DNA of 64,000 nt from Plectrocnemia conspersa. Lineage: Eukaryota > Arthropoda > Insecta > Trichoptera > Polycentropodidae. The DNA lies in the NCBI GenBank assembly GCA_009617715.1, contig VTFK01000154.1, positions 310,001 through 374,000 on the forward strand, read 5' to 3'. Positions 58,201-64,000 of the stretch are shown piece by piece (positions within the stretch are counted from its first letter, which is position 1; each line of letters opens with the position of its first letter). The position numbers and the translations under genes are program-made. The notes under the pieces are model-generated. The model was not told the DNA's origin. It ran no database searches and was given only the letters and a program-made list of their open reading frames with translations.

Positions 58201-58950
58201 GAACATTGATTAAGTCTCGCCTCCTTTCATCAAAATATGTCTAATCTCCTATACCTCTCTGGGGATGGGCTTTGCGTCATCATCGCACCCGTCACTCATA
58301 AACACACGTCATTCGAAACCTGATGGTGTCCTGATAGAGTCAAAGGACAGACGAATGCATGTTGATGGGGATCGGCGGCGAAGCTCACGTCTGGCCCGTT
58401 TTACGAGGGTTCTCAGACAGCGGTGGTGGATGGAAGCCGGCCGTAAGCCTCGGCAATAAATTTCCCCGTAGTCTGTGTGAGGGTTGTAAAAAACGCAACG
58501 GAGCGTCGTTAAGTTTCATCCACCTACCAACTTTTTTGCCTCTTTAATTGCGCTGCATTTTTATGAGATGTCGCTGCTGGAGCGCGGATATTGCGGCCCG
58601 GGGAATATAAGAAACGCTGCGCTGGCCAAGGTTCAAACGTATTCGTGTGTTATTATACAAGAGTATGTATATTCCGCCATATGTACATATGTACATAGTG
58701 CATCGCGTCAACGAGGGTATAAATTCTTCATACAAGACGATAAAAGTGTACCGGAGAATATTAATAGAATTCTTGAAGCCAGCCAAATGTGTGCAATTGG
58801 CGCATGTGTTAACGGAACATATTTTTCAAACATAGGTATACTAGATGGTTGCTTTCCACCATTTAGAACAGATATTCTCAAAGTGGCAATGTAGCCAAGA
58901 GAGCAATGTAGCGCTAGAGAAAATTTGATGGGCGATGGAGTAGCCAAGTA
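58201..58950. other. CpG-rich island grading into mixed DNA
   Basis: 58300-58620 is GC-rich with several overlapping frames in different phases; 58640-58940 is mixed and open on both strands (up to 108 codons) without a recognised domain. ATATGTACATATGTACATA at about 58679 is a short palindromic repeat. Confidence 0.3.
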
Positions 58951-59229
58951 TGTGAAATTAAAAAAAAATTGTGATTTTTAAACATGTCTTATGTATAATA
59001 AGGTATATATTTTTTGCTTAAAATTTATTGAATTTTAGTAGAGCATTAAAAGCAGTCACTGTAATCATTTTTTCTGGGAATTTATAACGTAGGTTTGAAC
59101 CTTACGAAACTTACATTAATAATATATGGCTACAAAAATATTCCTGTTGCTCAATTCGACCTTGGAGATATCTATCATGAAAATGTTACTTTCTAAAGAC
59201 GTATACTTATTTTTTTTATTCTAAAAAAC
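58951..59229. other. AT-rich non-coding DNA
   Basis: AT-rich; nothing recognised. Confidence 0.45.
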
Positions 59230-59620
59230 AAGTGCACTGATTGGTTGGATAATTGCTGAATAATTATGATTGGTCAGCAAGCTTTGCAGCCTTGAATACA
59301 TAAGGCTAGTCGCCAACGAAGACTTCAGAAGTCACCTAGCTGACTCCAGCAGACACTCGAAGAGACTAGCAGTCGCCAGTCTGCCTGCGGACAACATACT
59401 GTCATGGACGCTCACATCTAGAAATCAACATTCGATATACTGTTGCTGTCACGCTACCTACAATACCTCTGAAGATCTTCCACCGACATCATCCCTCCGC
59501 CAGCTTCCCTATCACTACTTGGAGAAAACATCTCGCCCATCATAGTCTGTCGCAATAGGTATGGTAATCTAATAAAATTTTCACTTGCGTCTTACTGACT
59601 GCGAAGTCACACCCCTTGAG
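59230..59620 (+). mobile_element. Possible LTR remnant
   Basis: The block has an LTR-like layout: ATTGGT (reverse CCAAT) at about 59272, GAATACATAAGGC (TATA-like) about 20 bases on, 280 bases of C-rich unique sequence, then AATAAAATTTTCACTTGCGTC near 59570. The 91-codon frame at 59270-59545 is Ser-rich and probably spurious. TG...CA ends, target-site duplication and a second LTR were not found, so this is tentative. Confidence 0.28.
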
Positions 59621-60180
59621 GTTACTAAACCTTAAGCTTGATACATTGTTTAAAAATCGTCGCAATTAATTTTTAGTTCTTACGTACTTCGTTTTATCCT
59701 TATCTCTACAAAACAATCTCTGTTATTATTATGTTTTATAAATAATTTTTATAAATAAGATTATCATCTCTAACATTAACAAACTTGTATTAAGACATCA
59801 GACTCATCCTTCTCATTAAATATTAATTTCAATATTATTTAATTCATTAATGTATGTTATTATTATTATTATTGTAAAAAATATATAACAAATTAATGTA
59901 AATTCAATATATGTCAACATTATCCTTATGATTTTATCTTTATATTTATTTATAAATTTAAAGAATCCAGAAAAAACTTATTGCTATTTATATACGTATT
60001 CATAGGATTTTGCAACATATATGATAAACACAAAGTTGTAATCAAGCATAAGACTTATATTCAAGTAAACTATAATATTATTTTTATAAAAATATCTAGA
60101 TTTGATTTTATCAAGTAAAAAAATTAAAAAAATCACTTTTCTATAATCAAGCGTCGAAAAATTCAACATAAACATTTCAC
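59621..60180. other. AT-rich non-coding DNA
   Basis: AT-rich with (ATT)n at about 59856-59873. Nothing else. Confidence 0.5.
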
Positions 60181-60600
60181 TTGATTATATGAATTATATT
60201 CCGCTCTAGTTCGGTTTCGGAAAACACACACGGAAAATATACGTGTATCGTAAATTGGTTTAGATCAGATACCGATACCGGTAACTTATTGTTTTGATCG
60301 TTTCGTCGAAATTTGCATAGAGTGCCCATTTTTTATTTGTAGTAGTAATTCGGACTAAAAACGTACGTATGTACCGCTTTGCAATTTATTCGATGGCGAG
60401 TTGCAAATTGTACGTCGTTGTTTCTTGTTACTGGTTGACAGTTGGTGCACGACCACATACAACCATGCCAATATACACGTTTCAAAATTTGATGAATGTG
60501 TTTTTGCACTGTTGACTACATACAATTGGGATCCTCGAAGCTTTAGAATTGTTCGACAAAAAGTAAAACCACATGACGAGCAAAAAACATTAAGCATATA
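60181..60600. other. GC-richer island
   Basis: Unique block with CCGATACCGGTAACTTATTG-type words; frames on both strands (66 and 80 codons) overlap and show no domain. Confidence 0.3.
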
Positions 60601-61060
60601 ACAATCGTATAATATTTATATAGAATAATGAAGGTAATATACACTATAATTCTCAAAGTTTGTCTATGTAAACATAATAAAATTAAAACTCCTAAACTAT
60701 ATTATTAAATTATTTTAATAATTGCTATTTATTTGTGAGCCGATAGAAACATTTTAATTAATAATTATTAAAATTAAATAATCGATCGTAAATGGGATAC
60801 GCTAATTGGTTCTTTGATTTACAGGCTATTGCGAAATGCTCTTAGGTAAATTAAAACGTATATTACGCTAACAACACAATTAGGTACAGGTAAATTAAAC
60901 GTCAGTCTAAAATAACAACGGACTTTAGTTAGACGTAAAAAGTAGGTTGATAATCTATTATTATTAGTTTGAAGTAATTGCGTTATAGAATTATTTAATA
61001 TATTTTTATTATGCAATTTTTATAAAATATCGCGTGAAAAATATTATTAAGAATCAAAAT
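60601..61060. other. AT-rich non-coding DNA
   Basis: AT-rich; nothing recognised. Confidence 0.5.
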
Positions 61061-61520
61061 ATAAACACGACTAAATATAGTACCAATTCAAAGTTTCATC
61101 GAAATTTCGCTCACGACAAAAAGTTGTTTTGCAAACCGCCGTAAAAAGTGTTCTAGACATCTTTACGGCCATCTAGGCTATCAGCGCTTGAGCGAAATCA
61201 AACACAAGTGGCGGAATGCGAGACAAACAAATAAACGACGGGAAAATCAATCGGTGCCCAACGCGCTCCAAAAAAGAAAGTTTTCCAATAAAACACAAAC
61301 AAAATGTCGTCGGCTCTCTCCCCGAGGCATTGACGCATCTGCAGAATGAGGGCGCGGCCGAGAAAATTCGAGAGAAAGTTAAAACTTGATCTGAATGAAG
61401 GTCCCGTCTTTGAACTGGAGCTATGGCAGTTTTTTTAGCCCTCGATGTAACTTTGAACCTCGGGCGATATCGGAATGGAGCTTCAATCGTAAAAGCTCGT
61501 TAATTTGTTTCATTTTGGCT
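61061..61520. other. CpG-rich island with paired GCCGTAAA sites
   Basis: GCCGTAAA (61138-61145) and TTTACGGC (61162-61169) are inverted, 16 bases apart. Fox-like AACAAATAAACGA occurs near 61227. No coherent frame. Candidate regulatory DNA. Confidence 0.4.
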
Positions 61521-61924
61521 AATAACAAAAAAATGCTATATAAAAGTAAAATAATGTATAGTACATTAATGTATTTTTAAACATATAACTATAAAATTTA
61601 CATTTCAAAATCAAAATATGCCAGAAAAATCATACGATGTTAAAATAAAATATAAAAACTAAACAATTTTTAAGTTAACGTAATAATAAATCATTCTGAT
61701 TTTTTTTATAGTTTTCATTGCTCGAGAAATAATATATTTTTTTTACCGTTTGATAAATAAAAAAAATATTTGTAATATATTTTATATATTTATAAAAATA
61801 CAGTATATTATTTTAAATGTCTTTATATGATCTAGGGTATTATAAAAAAACTTTAATAATATAATGATTTGTTATAATGGACGCTAATAATCAACTAACC
61901 GAAACGAATAGATCTACGATTGAT
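61521..61924. other. AT-rich non-coding DNA
   Basis: AT-rich; nothing recognised. Confidence 0.5.
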
Positions 61925-62430
61925 TACAGAGCATTGAGTTACGAAAGAATTTTAGGCTCTTGTATGTATACCCGAATCGTAAAGTGAATTGTCAATAACA
62001 GCTATTGCTACTTTACATTTTTCATATTTCTAATAAAATAAATATAAGAAACCTCTTAGGATTATTGATAAAACGAGATTAAAGTTCACCGACAGGCAAA
62101 TTTTACGGCGTAGCTCTGTAGAAAGTCAAATATATTTTGCAACCTGCTGTTTTTCACATGAAGATGATTTTTCTTATCTAATTTTTAAATTAGTTCTTTG
62201 ATTACGAAAGCAAAGTTAAGGACAATAAGAGTCAATACAAAAATTTAAAAGCATCCTAAAAAGCATGTATATTTTTAAGCATCTGGAACGGACCGACCTT
62301 TTTTATGCATTGGCGTATAAAAAATGCAGCGTTTTTAAAACATTTAAAAATATTTATACAAATTTATGAAATTTAGAATTATTCTTGATTAAGTATTTTT
62401 CTTAAAAAAATTATAGGAAATAATTTTCGA
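61925..62430. repeat. Interspersed repeat family, copy D
   Basis: The longest partner of copy A (11385-11850): TTACAGAGCATTGAGTTACG, AACCTCTTAGGATTATTGAT, CACCGACAGGCAAATTTTAC, TGTAGAAAGTC and GGAACGGACCGACCTTTTTT follow in the same order and orientation. On the minus strand the shared block reads KNHLHVKNSRLQNIFDFLQS. Confidence 0.6.
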
Positions 62431-63230
62431 GAAGAAACACAAGTTATAATGTGTCTAATAAATAAATAATAAAAAATATAAAAAAATAATAGCAGTGCTT
62501 GTTGCCTAACAAAATAACAAAAAAACAAAAGTTGTGTTTTATTTTGAAGACATAATTTATATCTACAGTTTTACGCCTATCCCTTTTTTAATAATAAAAT
62601 GTTGTGCGGTTCATAACTCTACAGTTACCTAAATAATATTGCCAAAAAGGAGAGACATCAAGAAAAAATCATCTGCATAACTTATACAAGATTTGTAATC
62701 CATTTGAAGACAAACTGATAACATACTGATTTTTTTAAAATTTAAATTTACTACTTAGATAAATATACTACTAAACTACTTTAATTTACCCAATAAACTA
62801 CTTTGTTAAAAACAGAAAATTTACATTTTCTAAATAGAAAACTTTATGCATTTCTTCAAACGTGTTACAAAAAAAGTTAATTTGAACCCAAATTAATAAT
62901 AATAAACAATCATATGCAGTTTGATTATATAAACTTGTTTAATACTTATAGTAGCTTAGTTGCTTTGATGATAATATATATCAGCGTTTACTTAATTTTT
63001 AAATCTATTTTAAATTTTTTACTGACGTAAGAAATTGATTTAAGCGTGATCATGCCTTTTACAACAAAATTTGATTTGAGAAATTCAAGTTTTAAATATA
63101 AACAATGCTTTTAAAATATGCTTAAAAGACGATAAAAAGACTGTTGTTAATCTACCACTTTAACATAACAGAAATTAACCAAAACATCTAGTGTTTATGT
63201 AATAGCTTTCAAATAAACAGACAACTATCG
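62431..63230. other. AT-rich non-coding DNA
   Basis: AT-rich; nothing recognised. Confidence 0.5.
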
Positions 63231-63690
63231 TTCTTAAGTATTCGATCGCATAAAACACGATCAGTCTATAAGTGTTTGAAAAGTGTTCTTATAGTGTCCC
63301 ATGGACTAATAATATATAATTCTCTGCATGATAACTTCTTTGAAGCATCAACTAGAGAAATATGAATAGCTTTGGACACGTGATCTTAGGTTTGAAATAT
63401 GAGTGTTATGAGGGAAAAATTAATAGAAAGAATGAAAATGTCTTAGTTGTGAAGCATACGCATATGGATGGGAATAACAGCTTGTTTCGTGTAGTTAAGA
63501 ACTGCGAAGGGATTTTTGAAACGTAGTCTGGAATCAGTCAGAAAAATGAGTAGATTTTTATAATTTGAATAAATCTCTTTCAGTCAATCAGATTTTAGTC
63601 TCTTCAATAGCATATAACATCATCATTAATCTTAGCTTAATTCATCAAGTTTTAATTTATTTAACACTTTATTCAAAAAATTCAATACAC
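63231..63690. other. Mixed-composition DNA
   Basis: Moderate composition, no gene recognised; the 84-codon plus frame starting 63565 has no domain. Confidence 0.35.
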
Positions 63691-64000
63691 AAAAAACATT
63701 ATAAAACCATCGTCCGAAACACACGGTATCATTTTCAGACACGCACATTTTATACTCGTTTACGCTGCTCTTGTAACGCCATTAAGTGCTCCTCTCACTC
63801 CCAGTTACCCAAAGACTAAAGAGGGAGTCTCAAAAGAAATTTTCGCAGGCATTCGTCATGGGGTCCCGTGGATCGCGAGGGTGTGTAGAAGCATTGGCAA
63901 GGTTCTAAATTACCTGCTCTTTGATCACTGATGTGTTATGCAAATTTGATTATCCGCACTGTGTAAATTATTCACGGCCCAAAGTACCGAACACGTGCCG
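63691..64000. other. GC-richer island at the window edge
   Basis: Balanced composition with ATGCAAATTTGATTATCC (POU/homeodomain-like) near 63938 and CTTTGATC nearby. It runs off the window. Candidate regulatory DNA. Confidence 0.3.

Noticed and set aside
58265..58947. Several overlapping frames of 62-108 codons
   Set aside because: They occupy different phases and both strands of the same DNA, and none shows a domain.

Overview
This looks like a gene-poor stretch of an insect nuclear genome. The evidence is its strong AT richness, long A/T runs, TA/CA microsatellites, several non-LTR retrotransposon fragments of insect type (Jockey/CR1-like reverse transcriptases), and short CpG-rich islands set in AT-rich DNA. 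The order is not certain; the AT/GC patchwork with frequent CpG suggests Hymenoptera, but this is only an inference. No multi-exon gene, tRNA, rRNA or CRISPR array could be supported. Most of the window is probably intergenic or deep intronic.

The most interesting content is a family of three intact, intronless minus-strand mini-genes (10613-10792, 30814-30993, 36939-37115). They encode 58-59 residue proteins that are 34-39% arginine and about 20% serine, lack cysteine, and resemble protamine-like nuclear basic proteins. Each copy has its own conserved upstream block (AT/TATA-like box, CATTTGTTT, ATCGATC, a small TTAG..CTAA hairpin, a CT-rich leader). Each also has a conserved hairpin overlapping the stop codon and a downstream AATAAA. 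Flanking similarity shows they arose by local duplication, yet the coding parts are much better preserved than the flanks.

Mobile and repeated DNA, left to right: an antisense reverse-transcriptase relic (1.3-2.1 kb); a 5'-truncated Jockey-like LINE with poly(A) and a 13-bp target-site duplication (4.63-6.18 kb); a second RT relic (16.4-17.1 kb); degenerate repeats (18.7-19.8 kb); a nine-unit satellite with a ~159-bp period (34.07-35.43 kb), next to hAT-like ends and AT-rich low-complexity DNA, lying between mini-gene copies 2 and 3; a ~370-bp local duplication (38.26 and 39.49 kb); a possible piggyBac-type remnant (42.1-42.6 kb); LINE 3' ends at 46.7-47.4 and 56.25-56.67 kb; a four-copy interspersed repeat family (11.4, 45.3, 54.35, 61.9 kb); and a possible LTR remnant (59.2-59.6 kb).

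More than twenty CpG-richer islands of 0.3-1.2 kb punctuate the AT-rich DNA every 1-3 kb. They lack convincing reading frames and look like candidate regulatory or conserved non-coding DNA, as found around developmental genes. Three short open frames (37.7, 47.8 and 51.5 kb, all minus strand) look more protein-like than their surroundings and are listed as weak gene or exon candidates.
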